A stretch of DNA of 64,000 bases. Source: Streptomyces albus subsp. albus (lineage in GTDB: Bacteria > Actinomycetota > Actinomycetes > Streptomycetales > Streptomycetaceae). The notes beneath the pieces are model-generated. The model was not told the DNA's origin. It did no database searches and saw only the letters and a program-made list of their open reading frames with translations. Each line of letters opens with the position of its first letter. Positions within the stretch are counted from its first letter, which is position 1. Both the position numbers and the translations under genes were made by a program. The DNA is taken from NCBI RefSeq assembly GCF_000719865.1, contig NZ_JOID01000015.1, positions 62,001 through 126,000 of the forward strand, written 5' to 3'. Of the stretch, positions 39,201-47,087 are shown piece by piece.

Positions 39201-39285
39201 GGCTGGATCCCGGCTGGATGGGCTGACGGCTCGTCACCTGTCGTCATCCGTGGTTCTCGGTACGCCGGCTGGATTACGGCTGGAT
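39201..39285. repeat. Two paired GGCTGGAT motifs downstream of ychF
   Basis: GGCTGGAT-CCC-GGCTGGAT at 39201-39219 and GGCTGGAT-TAC-GGCTGGAT at 39267-39285. Each pair has an 11-base spacing, about one helical turn. Five more such pairs occur in the island (46562, 46822, 48734, 48994, 50235). They flank the putative attachment cores and may be arm-type sites for a recombinase. Confidence 0.6.
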
Positions 39286-39359
39286 CGCGCTGAGCGGCGA
39301 GTCGGTACGAGGGGGAGCGACGCGTGGGCCGACCCGGGGTCCGTGGCCGGCGTCGTGCT

Positions 39360-40301
39360 TCACAGGATGTTCCAGCGGAGGCCGGTGTTCTCTTCGATCA
39401 GGCCTTCGATGCGGCGTATGACCTCGGCGCGGCTTTCCGGCGCGTGTGAGATCTTCCGGGCGTTTGTGGTGATCATGCGGAGCTCGCGCAGGTCGCGGAG
39501 CGTCGGGTATCCCTCCCACGTCGTGACGTCGTACCCGTACGCCTTGGCGAAGTCGTGGTAGTGCTCGGTCCCGTAGCCGAAGCGTCTGCAATGGATCTCG
39601 ATGGTGACGAGGTCCCATTCCCGGTGTCCCCAGGCGACCGTGTCCCAGTCGCACAGGACGGCGCCGTCGCCGTGGTGCAGGGCGTTGCGGTGCTGCGGGT
39701 CCCCTTGGATGGCGGTCTTGGGATGCAGGAACTGCACGCCGGGCAGCTCTGCCGCGAGCTTGTCCACTCGTGTCGACAGTGCGTCGATGAGCGGGGTGGG
39801 CACGTCGGTGATGCGGGCGATCGAGGATCTGATGGCGGTGACGTTGTCCCGCTCGGGGAGCTCGACCGGCTGGGTGCCGAGGTTGTGCAGGGCGTACAGC
39901 GGAGCTGCGAGCTGTTCCGCCTGGACAGGGTGCGGCGGCTGGGGCAGGTGGGTCCAGAAGGTGACGGCGTGGCCGTCCACGACCACGGGTTGCTCGGCCG
40001 CGATCGGATGGAGGGGGGCCGTGGGGAAGTCCTGTGCCATCAGCCATTGCACGAAACGCACCGTCCGGAGGACTTCGGTCTGTGGGCTGCCGCGGCGGGC
40101 GATCTTCACCACAACCGGTTCTCTGTCGAGGAGAACCACCGCGTTGGTGTGTCCACGCAGCACACGGGCGTTGGTGGCGTCGAGACCGGCGACGGCGCAG
40201 GCGCGCCGCAGGACTTCATCCATGTGCGCCGGTTGGAAGCCGCCGATGGTATTGACCGATGTCATGAGATCAGGCTGAGGGACGACAGGTTGTTCTGTCA
40301 C
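39360..40301 (-). CDS. Aminoglycoside-phosphotransferase-fold kinase
   Basis: A 313-residue APH/choline-kinase-like protein. The ATP-binding N-lobe shows NAVVLLDREPVVVKIAR with the catalytic Lys. The catalytic loop QGDPQHRN has the Asp and Asn, and CDWDTVAWG is the metal-binding segment, so the enzyme looks active. GTG at 40301 overlaps the stop of the upstream XRE/TPR gene by 4 bases (GTGA), so production is coupled. The target is unknown; the pairing with a regulator rather than a resistance context argues against simple drug inactivation. Confidence 0.88.
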   Translation of the reverse strand: MTEQPVVPQPDLMTSVNTIGGFQPAHMDEVLRRACAVAGLDATNARVLRGHTNAVVLLDREPVVVKIARRGSPQTEVLRTVRFVQWLMAQDFPTAPLHPIAAEQPVVVDGHAVTFWTHLPQPPHPVQAEQLAAPLYALHNLGTQPVELPERDNVTAIRSSIARITDVPTPLIDALSTRVDKLAAELPGVQFLHPKTAIQGDPQHRNALHHGDGAVLCDWDTVAWGHREWDLVTIEIHCRRFGYGTEHYHDFAKAYGYDVTTWEGYPTLRDLRELRMITTNARKISHAPESRAEVIRRIEGLIEENTGLRWNIL

Positions 40302-41689
40302 ATGTGACTACTGGGAAGTTGGAGGAGTTCGCCCAGTTCTCTCGCCGCTGTGACCCGCCGGTTGGCGCCTGGAAGCTGGTCGATCACATGTTGTGCGCGT
40401 GCGCTGAGAATGGGGGTGCGGTGTTCCTCGGGTACCTGGAGATATGCCGCAGTCGCGAGTTGGCACGCTTCGGTGGCGCTGCGGTCGCGCGCCAGGCAGA
40501 TCGCGGCCTCCAGGCGCAGCAGGGCCGGGTCGATGCCGGCGCGAGTGGGGTAGAGGGACAGGGCTTCTTCCTGGACCCGACGGGCTTCCGAGACGTGTCC
40601 TAACGCGGTGAACGTGCCGCTGAGGTAGAGCAGGAACCGTCGCAGCGGAAAGGCGAAGGCGTCATCGTCGCTCTGTGGGGCGAGCTGGTCGAAGATGCCA
40701 CGGGCGTCCCTGACTCTGGCGGCGGCGTCGCTCCGGTTGCCCTGTAGCGCGAGCGCGCGTGCCTCTGCGGCGACCGCGAAGGCGGCGGTCGGGGAGGGCT
40801 TGCCGCGCGTCATGATGCGGGCCTCCCGTGCCAGGGTGACGGCCGATTGCACCGGTCCGTAGTAGTAGCCGAGCATGGCCGCCTGAGCGCGTACACGGGC
40901 CCGCAGCTCGGCGTTGCCGCTTTCGTCGGAGGCGTGCCGGGCTGTGGCGTACCAGATGCGTGCGTCGTCGATTTCGCCGAGCTTCATCAGGGCGTCCGCG
41001 ATCAGCGTGGACACCACGGCGGTGATCTCCGTGAGCCGCACCGTCACCGAGGCCGGCTGCCGGTCTTCCAGCAGCTCCTTGACCTCCCGGAGGATGCGGA
41101 GCAGCTTGTTCATCATCTGGGCGGGTGGCGTGAAGACGTACTCGTACCGGACCAGCAGAAGCTGCTCCTCCAGCAGGTCCATCTGGCCAGGGGCGACGGT
41201 GCCCGCGGCCAGGGCACGGTCGACCGAGCGCCGAGTGGCGTCGATGTCATGGAAGAGGGGGTCGCGTTTCGTGGCGGTCCCGGAGCTGGATGAACGCGTC
41301 TGAGTCGTTCGCCGCACGAGGGATTCGTCTTCACCCGCCGAGTCGTCGGCGTGCCCGAGCCCGAGCTCGTAGGGCGTGGCGCCGTAGTAGCGGCAGAGCA
41401 GCGCGACGGCTTCTGCCCGGGGAGCGCGTGCGCCGGTTTCCCACAGCCGCAGTTGGTCCTCGTCCGCCTTCGGGCCCTCCGGGCTCATCTGGAGGGCCAG
41501 GTCTCGGAGTTCTCCGCCGGCCTGGTTCAACGTGAGCCCCCGGGCGAGGCGGTTCGCACGGAGCTTGGACAGACCGCAGTGGTCACGGATGGCTTGCGCG
41601 GTCTCAACGACCGTCCACCCTTCCTCAGCCGCCCGCTCCCGTATGGCCCGTGCGCACGCGACACCATGTCGGCCCGTCATCCGACCCAT
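40298..41689 (-). CDS. XRE-family regulator with TPR-like C-terminal domain
   Basis: A 463-residue protein. The N-terminal HTH region (~residues 5-100) contains LQMSPEGPKADEDQLRLWETGARAP and AVALLCRYYGATPYELGLG. The rest is a helical TPR-like array (ALMKLGEIDDARIWYATARHA, EARALALQGNRSDAAARVRDA). This architecture resembles peptide-binding Rap/PlcR-type and Streptomyces signalling regulators. ATG at 41689 after GGAGGG replaces a longer open frame without homology. First gene of an operon with the kinase-fold protein. Confidence 0.85.
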   Translation of the reverse strand: MGRMTGRHGVACARAIRERAAEEGWTVVETAQAIRDHCGLSKLRANRLARGLTLNQAGGELRDLALQMSPEGPKADEDQLRLWETGARAPRAEAVALLCRYYGATPYELGLGHADDSAGEDESLVRRTTQTRSSSSGTATKRDPLFHDIDATRRSVDRALAAGTVAPGQMDLLEEQLLLVRYEYVFTPPAQMMNKLLRILREVKELLEDRQPASVTVRLTEITAVVSTLIADALMKLGEIDDARIWYATARHASDESGNAELRARVRAQAAMLGYYYGPVQSAVTLAREARIMTRGKPSPTAAFAVAAEARALALQGNRSDAAARVRDARGIFDQLAPQSDDDAFAFPLRRFLLYLSGTFTALGHVSEARRVQEEALSLYPTRAGIDPALLRLEAAICLARDRSATEACQLATAAYLQVPEEHRTPILSARAQHVIDQLPGANRRVTAARELGELLQLPSSHM

Positions 41690-42030
41690 TGTCCGCCTCC
41701 CTCCGCAGTGGCTGTTCAGGTCAGTAAGCACCATCGTTCCCGGAGGATCCGACGCTTTCCGGCGGTTTTTCGGCCGGATGAGGGAACTCCCGTCTCCTGA
41801 GCGTCGGTTCCGACGCCCGCGTCGGTTGAGCCACGCCCCGCCGTTGCCGAAGCTACGTGCCACGTTGAGCCGCACATCCCAGTACGCGGCCACCGACGAT
41901 CGGACACTTCGATGGCACCGCTGATCGATCGCACCGCAGTACTCACTGTGCCGCCACCGGCGGGCACGGTCGCCGGCCAGTGCTTTCGGGTTTCTGAAGT
42001 GTGCCGATCCCAGGCACGGGAGTACTGAAG
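41690..42030. promoter_or_regulatory. 341-base divergent spacer, no gene seen
   Basis: Lies between the leftward XRE/TPR operon and the rightward GHKL gene. No terminator, repeat or credible reading frame noted. The ribosome site GGGAG of the rightward gene is at 42018-42022. Confidence 0.3.
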
Positions 42031-42783
42031 ATGACCTCCTTTCCGTGTACCCGCCGCTTCGCCATCACGATCCCGGCCGAGCTGCACCATGTCTCAGCAG
42101 CCCGGCGCCTGATGGAGACGCACCTGAGCCGATGGGTCTGCCCGCTCCTCGACGACGCGGCCTTGGTGGCGCAGGAGCTGATCGCCAACGCGGTGCGGCA
42201 CGGCTGCTCCGGCCCGGATGAGACCGTGGTGCTGAGCGTCGAGCAGACGAACAGCCGACTGCTGATCGCAGTGGACGACCCGTCGCCGAAGCTTCCGTAT
42301 GTGCGCCGCGCTGCCGATGACGACAGCAGCGGGCGGGGACTGCTCATGGTCCGGGCACTTGCCAGCCGCTGGGGCTACCGGGCAGCTGAGGACGGCCGGG
42401 GCAAACGGGTGTGGTGCATCCTGGCGCCGCCCGGTAGTCCGTCGTCTCTCACCTCTTCCCAGAGGGGGACCTTCCTGTGCAGGACCTCCGGCAGGCCAGG
42501 GGCTGACTTACCGATACAGCCACCGGGCACGGTGCCCGTCCGAGGCGACTCGGCCACTTCCCCGGCTACGGCAACAACGCCATCACCGCGCTTGTCACCG
42601 CCACGGCTCGTACACGGCACTACTCGTCCAAAGCTCCTCCGAGTTTCAGCGATTCCCTTGCCCGCGGGCCTCTGGGCCTCCAGGGAGAGCATCCGGCCAA
42701 CGGGCGAGCGGAGAAGACCCAACCCCGACATCATCACCGTCCCCCGATCGGCACCACACGGCACAAGGAGTACGAGTCCATGA
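42031..42783 (+). CDS. GHKL (HATPase_c_2) ATP-binding protein with anomalous tail
   Basis: The first ~140 residues form an anti-sigma-type GHKL kinase domain: FAITIPAELHHVSAARRLMET, the N-box VAQELIANAVRHGC and the G-box SGRGLLMVRALASRWGYR. Normal relatives stop soon after the KRVWCILAPP strand. Here the frame runs on for ~110 residues of Ser/Pro/Arg-rich sequence without structure and ends overlapping the next gene's start (ATGA at 42780-42783). The tail may be a read-through left by a deletion. ATG at 42031 is preferred to GTG at 42001. Confidence 0.7.
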   Translation: MTSFPCTRRFAITIPAELHHVSAARRLMETHLSRWVCPLLDDAALVAQELIANAVRHGCSGPDETVVLSVEQTNSRLLIAVDDPSPKLPYVRRAADDDSSGRGLLMVRALASRWGYRAAEDGRGKRVWCILAPPGSPSSLTSSQRGTFLCRTSGRPGADLPIQPPGTVPVRGDSATSPATATTPSPRLSPPRLVHGTTRPKLLRVSAIPLPAGLWASRESIRPTGERRRPNPDIITVPRSAPHGTRSTSP

Positions 42784-43652
42784 GCGAACTGCGCGACGAA
42801 AACCGGGCGGAAGAACTGCGGAACAAGACCGTGGACCAGCTCGTCGCGGATGGCACGATCACGTCCGCGAGGGTGGAGGCCGCTCTGCGGAAGGTCCCCC
42901 GGCACATCGCCGTCCCCGAGGTCCCGGTCGAGAAGGCGTACAGCGTCTATGAGCCCGTGGTCACCAAGCAGGACGAGCACGGCGTCTACACGAGTTCGGT
43001 ATCCGCTCCGCAGATCCAGGCCATGCAGCTGGAACAGGCTGACATTCAGCCAGGTGACCGCGTGCTGGAGATCGGAACGAACGGTCCGAACGCCGCCTAC
43101 ATCGCGGAACTGGCCGGGCCCACGGGGCAGGTCACCACCGTCGACATCGACCCAGCTCCCGCCGACCGGGCCCAGCGGTTCCTGGATGCCACCGGCTACA
43201 CCGGCGTGCGGGTCCTTGTCGGTGACGCCGAGTACGGAGTCCCCGATCGCGCCCCCTTCGACGCCATCCTGGTGACGGCCGGGGCATGGGACATTCCCCC
43301 TGCCTGGATCGCTCAGCTCAACGAAGGCGGCCGGCTTGTCGTCTTTGTTGAACAGTCTGGAAGCGCGTGGAAGGGCGGCAGCGGAGCCGCTGCGCGCGCG
43401 ATTCGAAGCACTCGGCGCAGCCGATGCTGGCGACTGGGCCAAGTCGGAGATCTGCGAGGACCTTCCGCACCTCGCGCGGTTCATGCTGCTGCGAAGTCTG
43501 TGGCGCGGTCCGATCGGCGGTTGGGCCGATCCGGATGCCTTCGATCAGCTTCCAGTTGCTCAGCGGCTCCTTGCTGCTGGGGCGAACAAGGAGGATCTCG
43601 TTCGCCTGGCACGAGCGGTCGCCTACGAGGCAGTGTTCGCAACGCTCGATGA
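42780..43652 (+). pseudogene. Truncated FxLD-type RiPP protein O-methyltransferase
   Basis: The N-terminal ~185 residues match PCMT-like methyltransferases of FxLD lanthipeptide systems. Recognisable segments are VPRHIAVPEVPVEKAYSVYE, the SAM motif VLEIGTNGPNAAYIAELAG, TTVDIDPAP, and [27 protein letters not shown]. At about 43340 homology ends abruptly and the frame runs into Arg/Ser-rich sequence lying over another gene (43336-43818). The substrate-binding C-terminal half, about 200 residues, is missing. ATG at 42780 follows AAGGAG. No FxLD precursor or lanthionine synthetase was found nearby. Probably nonfunctional. Confidence 0.7.
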
Positions 43653-43818
43653 GCTCGACTCCGGGAGTGACGTGAACGTATCGGGCATCGACGTCGGCTG
43701 GCTTGTCGTGGAGTCAGCTGAAGACGGCGCCGCGACTGGGCGAGCTCTCTCGGGTCTGCACGAAGATCTCTTGGCCATGGACCCGAGCGGGCGTGATGGA
43801 GTGGATTTCTGGCAGTAG
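43336..43818 (+). CDS. Hypothetical protein joined to the methyltransferase break
   Basis: About 160 residues, acidic and helical: [44 protein letters not shown], then a C-terminal [24 protein letters not shown] segment. No domain is recognised. Its start coincides with the point where the methyltransferase stops resembling its family, so either a recombination joined it there or its own first residues are lost. A perfect 16-bp hairpin follows. Start uncertain. Confidence 0.6.
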   Translation: MSSLLNSLEARGRAAAEPLRARFEALGAADAGDWAKSEICEDLPHLARFMLLRSLWRGPIGGWADPDAFDQLPVAQRLLAAGANKEDLVRLARAVAYEAVFATLDELDSGSDVNVSGIDVGWLVVESAEDGAATGRALSGLHEDLLAMDPSGRDGVDFWQ

Positions 43819-43841
43819 CCCCGGTGCAGGGCCCGCAGACC

Positions 43842-43878
43842 CTGATGCCCTCGCTGCTCGTGGCAGCGAGGGCATCAG
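43842..43878. terminator. Perfect 16-bp hairpin between convergent genes
   Basis: Arms 43842-43857 and 43863-43878 with a 5-base loop, lying just before the stop of the leftward HAD gene. Confidence 0.85.
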
Positions 43879-43881
43879 TCG

Positions 43882-44427
43882 TCAGGCGGCGCGGGCTGTG
43901 CGTAACTGCGCGACCCACCTCGTGACCTCGGTCAGGTGCTCGGGCTGTAGACCGAGATGCGGGTCGGGCTGAATGAGGAGGGTCGCTGTTCCCTTCGCAG
44001 TGCGTTCCACCGCCCATTCATGGTCGAGGCCGGTGAAGTCGTCGTCGATCCACACAGCAGGGGCGTCGCCGAGCCAGGCGTCGACGTGGTCGCGCTTCCC
44101 CAAGTAACCGTTGGGGTGGCTGGTGGTGATCTGCGGACGCGGCAGGTCGACGCACGGCAGCATCGGGAGGCCCAGGAGGGGCCCGATGAGGGTGGTGGCG
44201 TCCTGGCGCCAGCTGGTGCACCAGACGGGGGTGACCAGGCCGGTGCGGATGACGTCCATGAGCAGGCGGCCGTGGTCGGGGTTGCACCAGACGGTGACCG
44301 GGTTGTCGGCGCTGCGGCCGGTGGGGACGACGTCGTGGCGGGTGTGGGTGGCCGGGGTCGAGCCGTGCTCGTCGGGGAAGGGTATGAGGACGCCGTCGAT
44401 GTCGAGGAGCAGGTAGGGCGGGCGCAT
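43882..44427 (-). CDS. HAD-superfamily-like protein
   Basis: A 181-residue protein opening with [14 protein letters not shown], the DxDGV motif I of HAD phosphatases. [18 protein letters not shown] follows in place of the canonical Ser/Thr motif II, and [15 protein letters not shown] carries a DDD motif IV. Family members of this short type are found in Streptomyces accessory regions. Substrate unknown. Followed upstream by a methyltransferase gene 31 bases away, same direction. Confidence 0.82.
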   Translation of the reverse strand: MRPPYLLLDIDGVLIPFPDEHGSTPATHTRHDVVPTGRSADNPVTVWCNPDHGRLLMDVIRTGLVTPVWCTSWRQDATTLIGPLLGLPMLPCVDLPRPQITTSHPNGYLGKRDHVDAWLGDAPAVWIDDDFTGLDHEWAVERTAKGTATLLIQPDPHLGLQPEHLTEVTRWVAQLRTARAA

Positions 44428-44458
44428 CGGTCCTCCATAGGCAGGATGAACGCGGCTG

Positions 44459-45151
44459 TCAGAGCTTGCGGGCGCGGATCAGCAGGGTGGTGGGCCAGTG
44501 GCTCATGCGGGGGTGGTGGAACTCCTGGGCCGAGGTGAGCCAGAAGCCAGCCTGGCTGAGGGGCCTCTCCCAACGGTCGGTATCGAACTCCCAGCGGGAG
44601 ATGGGGAGCCGTGTGCGGTCGGGCAGGGTGACGAAGTCGCGGCGGGGCCGGTCGTCGTCGGAGGGGCTTCGACCGCCGCGCTGCGGGTGGGGGACAGAGA
44701 AGGCGAGCACTCGCCCGGGCATGAGGCGCTGGGCAATGGCCGGGAGCAGGAGCTCGGGCGCGACGAGCCCGACGGCGCCGAAGACGGAGTAGATCGCCCC
44801 GAACTGTTCGTCGGAGGCGTGGAGGCAGTGCAAGGCATGCCCAGCGACGAAGGTGAGGTTGTTCAGCCGTCCGTAGTGGGAGCGGGCGCGGCGGATCTGC
44901 AGGCCGACCAGGTCGACACCGGTGACGTGAGCCCCGTGGCGGGTGGCGAGGTGGGCGGCGTTGTGGCCGGGGCCGCAGCCGAGTTCCAGGACTCGCTTGC
45001 CGCGCAGGTCAGGGCCGAGGACGTCAGCTCCGGGCCCTTGGCCGGGTCTCGAGGTCCATTCCATCCGTGCGGGTACGGACAGGGGCTCGACGCGTCCGGC
45101 GGCGGTGCGCTGGAGCGCGTGGGCGTGCCAGGGGGATGCCTGGGCGAGCAC
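44459..45151 (-). CDS. Class I SAM-dependent methyltransferase
   Basis: A 230-residue protein with motif I VLELGCGPGHNAAHLATR near residues 55-72, VTGVDLVGLQIRRAR as motif II, and a C-terminal FDTDRWERPLSQAGFWLTSAQEFHHP block. GTG at 45151 begins one base after the stop of the upstream phosphotransferase gene, so translation is coupled. Substrate unknown. In an operon-like order phosphotransferase, methyltransferase, HAD protein. Confidence 0.83.
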   Translation of the reverse strand: MLAQASPWHAHALQRTAAGRVEPLSVPARMEWTSRPGQGPGADVLGPDLRGKRVLELGCGPGHNAAHLATRHGAHVTGVDLVGLQIRRARSHYGRLNNLTFVAGHALHCLHASDEQFGAIYSVFGAVGLVAPELLLPAIAQRLMPGRVLAFSVPHPQRGGRSPSDDDRPRRDFVTLPDRTRLPISRWEFDTDRWERPLSQAGFWLTSAQEFHHPRMSHWPTTLLIRARKL

Positions 45152-45152
45152 G

Positions 45153-45806
45153 TCAGATCTCCAGGAGGTGGAGGACGTCGGTGAGGTCGCGGCGGACAGC
45201 CTTGATGTAGGCGGGGTCGGTGGCCGGGTCGTCGATCCAGCGGACGGACTGCTCCATGAACCACTCGACGGCCCACATGCGGTGCCAGCCCAGGGCCCAG
45301 TTCTCGGCGGTGAGCCCGCCGCGCGGGGCCAGGGCGTCGGGGGTGCCGCCGGCGGTGACGTACTGCTCCAGGAAGACGCGGAGGCGGACAGGGTGCGGGG
45401 GATCGATGGTTCCGTGCCAGCTGGCGAGGTCGAGCAGGCCGGGGCCGGTGAAGGCGCGGGCGAAGTCGAGCAGCCGCCAGCCACGCTCGCCGATGTGGAG
45501 GCTGGTGGGGTGGAACTCGGAGTGCGCCCAACCGAACGGTTCCAGCGTCGCTCCGGCCGAGCGGGCCTCGGCAGCCTGGGCGATCCGGTCGAACGCGTCC
45601 TCGACGTCGTCGGCCTCCTTCCACCGGTCGGCCTTGCGCAGCCGTTCGAGGTGTTCCAGCGCCCGGGCCGGAAGTGCGCGCAGGCGCTCCTGGCCGAGGA
45701 CGGGCAAGGACGGGGCCGTACGGGTGCCGTGCAGGATTACGGCCGCGGCGACGCCGTCGAGGTCGTCGGCCTCGCGGGCGGAGGGTCCGAGGTCCTCCAT
45801 GAGCAT
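45153..45806 (-). CDS. Short phosphotransferase-fold protein with altered catalytic loop
   Basis: A 217-residue APH-like protein lacking most of the N-lobe. The catalytic loop reads AHSEFHPTSLHI where active members have HGDxHxxN, so the catalytic Asp is Glu and the Asn is Ser. LLDFARAFTGPGLLDLASW keeps the metal-binding Asp. It may be inactive or a specialised pseudokinase. It is divergent from an HTH gene across a palindrome, and first in a unit with the methyltransferase. Confidence 0.72.
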   Translation of the reverse strand: MLMEDLGPSAREADDLDGVAAAVILHGTRTAPSLPVLGQERLRALPARALEHLERLRKADRWKEADDVEDAFDRIAQAAEARSAGATLEPFGWAHSEFHPTSLHIGERGWRLLDFARAFTGPGLLDLASWHGTIDPPHPVRLRVFLEQYVTAGGTPDALAPRGGLTAENWALGWHRMWAVEWFMEQSVRWIDDPATDPAYIKAVRRDLTDVLHLLEI

Positions 45807-45816
45807 GCCGAGCCAG

Positions 45817-45831
45817 GTATACGCGGTTTAC
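45817..45831. promoter_or_regulatory. Imperfect palindrome in the phosphotransferase/HTH divide
   Basis: GTATACGCGGTTTAC: half-sites GTATAC and GTTTAC with a 3-base centre, lying between divergent starts at 45806 and 45853. Position suggests an operator for the HTH protein. Confidence 0.45.
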
Positions 45832-45852
45832 AGCTCCAGGGCGGAGGCGATC

Positions 45853-46161
45853 GTGGCGGCGCAGAGAGAACCCAATTCCCGTCTCCGTGACGTCATCGCG
45901 GTCGCCGACTGCACCTATGAGGCCCTCGCCCGAGACGTGCGGCGCATCGCCGCCGAGAACGGCGAGATTCTCCAGACCAACAAGTCGGCCATCTCGCACT
46001 GGGTGAACGGCACCCGTGCCCCGTCGGGTCGGGTAGGTCAATACCTGGCCGAGGCGCTGTCCCGCCGAGCGGGGCGCGCCGTCACCCAGACCGAGATCGG
46101 TCTCCAGGCCGGTAATGACGAAGAGCTGGCGGTCATCGAAGGCCTTCCGTCGAACCGCTGA
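45853..46161 (+). CDS. XRE-type HTH protein, possibly truncated
   Basis: A 102-residue protein: RLRDVIAVADCTYEALARDV, then NKSAISHWVNGTRAP with the recognition helix, then LAEALSRRAGRAVTQTEIGL. GTG at 45853 follows GGAGG. Relatives I recall continue for several hundred residues of TPR-like repeats; here the frame ends after the HTH with GNDEELAVIEG, so the C-terminal sensor was probably lost. A hairpin follows 40 bases later. Confidence 0.7.
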   Translation: MAAQREPNSRLRDVIAVADCTYEALARDVRRIAAENGEILQTNKSAISHWVNGTRAPSGRVGQYLAEALSRRAGRAVTQTEIGLQAGNDEELAVIEGLPSNR

Positions 46162-46200
46162 CTGAGTGAGCTTGACCGGACGGGTGCGAGTTTGTACAGG

Positions 46201-46238
46201 CCGCCCAGGCGGAGCTGCGAGCTGTTCCGCCTGGGCGG
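46201..46238. terminator. Perfect 13-bp hairpin containing a sliver of the phosphotransferase gene
   Basis: Arms 46201-46213 and 46226-46238 around a 12-base loop, 40 bases after the HTH gene. Positions 46209-46234 are identical to 39899-39924 inside the phosphotransferase coding sequence, a 26-base match, so it appears to be a copied fragment now able to act as a hairpin. Confidence 0.6.
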
Positions 46239-46243
46239 TCCGG

Positions 46244-46500
46244 GACCTCACCCCCATGCGGGCCCGCACCCTGCCGCCGGCGTGTCGCGCGGGGCGGCTC
46301 CATGACCGTCCTCGGCGACCTCGCCCAGGCCACAGGCCCGCACACCCACACTGACTGGGACCCACTCGGCGCCCTGCTGTCCGATCACGGCGACTGGCGT
46401 CTGGCGGAACTGACGACCAGCTGCCGCGTGCCCGCAGAGATCATGGCGTTCGTCGCGCCGCTGGCCCCGCACGGTCGCGCCGTCACTGCCCTACCCGCCG
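46244..46500 (+). pseudogene. Fragment of a HelD/UvrD-like helicase, frameshifted
   Basis: Reading DLTPMRARTL in one frame from 46244 and then MTVLGDLAQATGPHTHTDW with LAELTTSCRVPAEIMAFVAPLA in another from 46302. These are the late motor motifs of HelD-type RNA-polymerase-associated helicases. Only ~85 residues remain of a protein normally over 650, broken by a frameshift near 46280 and probably another near 46490. Debris of an older gene at the cassette boundary. Confidence 0.6.
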
Positions 46501-46549
46501 GCCGTGCGCGAGGCCGGCGCGGAGGCCGTACGGACCATCGCGACCGAGC

Positions 46550-46840
46550 TGGTGTTCCGGCTGCTGGATCCTGGCTGGATCGCGATCAGGATTCCAGGGT
46601 TTCCGCAGGTCGTCGCGGTGCGGTCGATGTTCCGCTTCAACGTGTAGTTGCTCCCGGGATCGCCCCCTGATCTGCATATGCGCAGGTCAGGGGGCGGTTC
46701 GCTGCTCGGATTCGTTCGTTGCGGCGGAACGTTGAGGGTCTGGGACCGGAAGCTGCCGTGCGATGTTTTTGCAGGTCAGGGAACTGCTGGGTGGTAGTTG
46801 AACCCGGGCGGGGTTTCCGGTGGCTGAATCTTGGCTGGAT
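46550..46840 (+). repeat. Long direct repeat, copy 1, with att-like core
   Basis: Aligns without gaps to 48722-49012 (offset 2172), about nine in ten bases identical by eye. Contains a paired GCTGGAT motif at 46562-46580, the 19-base ychF 3' end core at 46629-46647, TGATCTGCATATGCGCAGG, and another paired motif at 46822-46840. An open frame across the left part ends in MFRFNV and stop, mimicking the YchF C-terminus EFRFNV. Confidence 0.8.
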
Positions 46841-47087
46841 CTTGGCAAGGTCCATCCGGCTCGCGAAGCCCTTCGCCGGGATCCGGCTCCGATCGCGGGA
46901 GCGCCTGCCGACCCGGACAGCGGCCTCCGGGCCGGGGCCGGCAGTGCTCCGGTCCTGGTGGATGCCAGGCCCGTTCCGTCGCGGCGGTGAGTTGCGTGGA
47001 TGTCCGGCGTGGGCAACCCATGTGGCTTTACGTGAGCGCATGGATTCCCGTTGTTACTTTCGCTTGGCGCTCGATATGCTGCGTCCA

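Noticed and set aside
42440..42780. FxLD precursor peptide gene upstream of the methyltransferase
   Set aside because: None of the three forward frames shows an FxLD leader or a Cys/Ser/Thr-rich core with a start and ribosome site.
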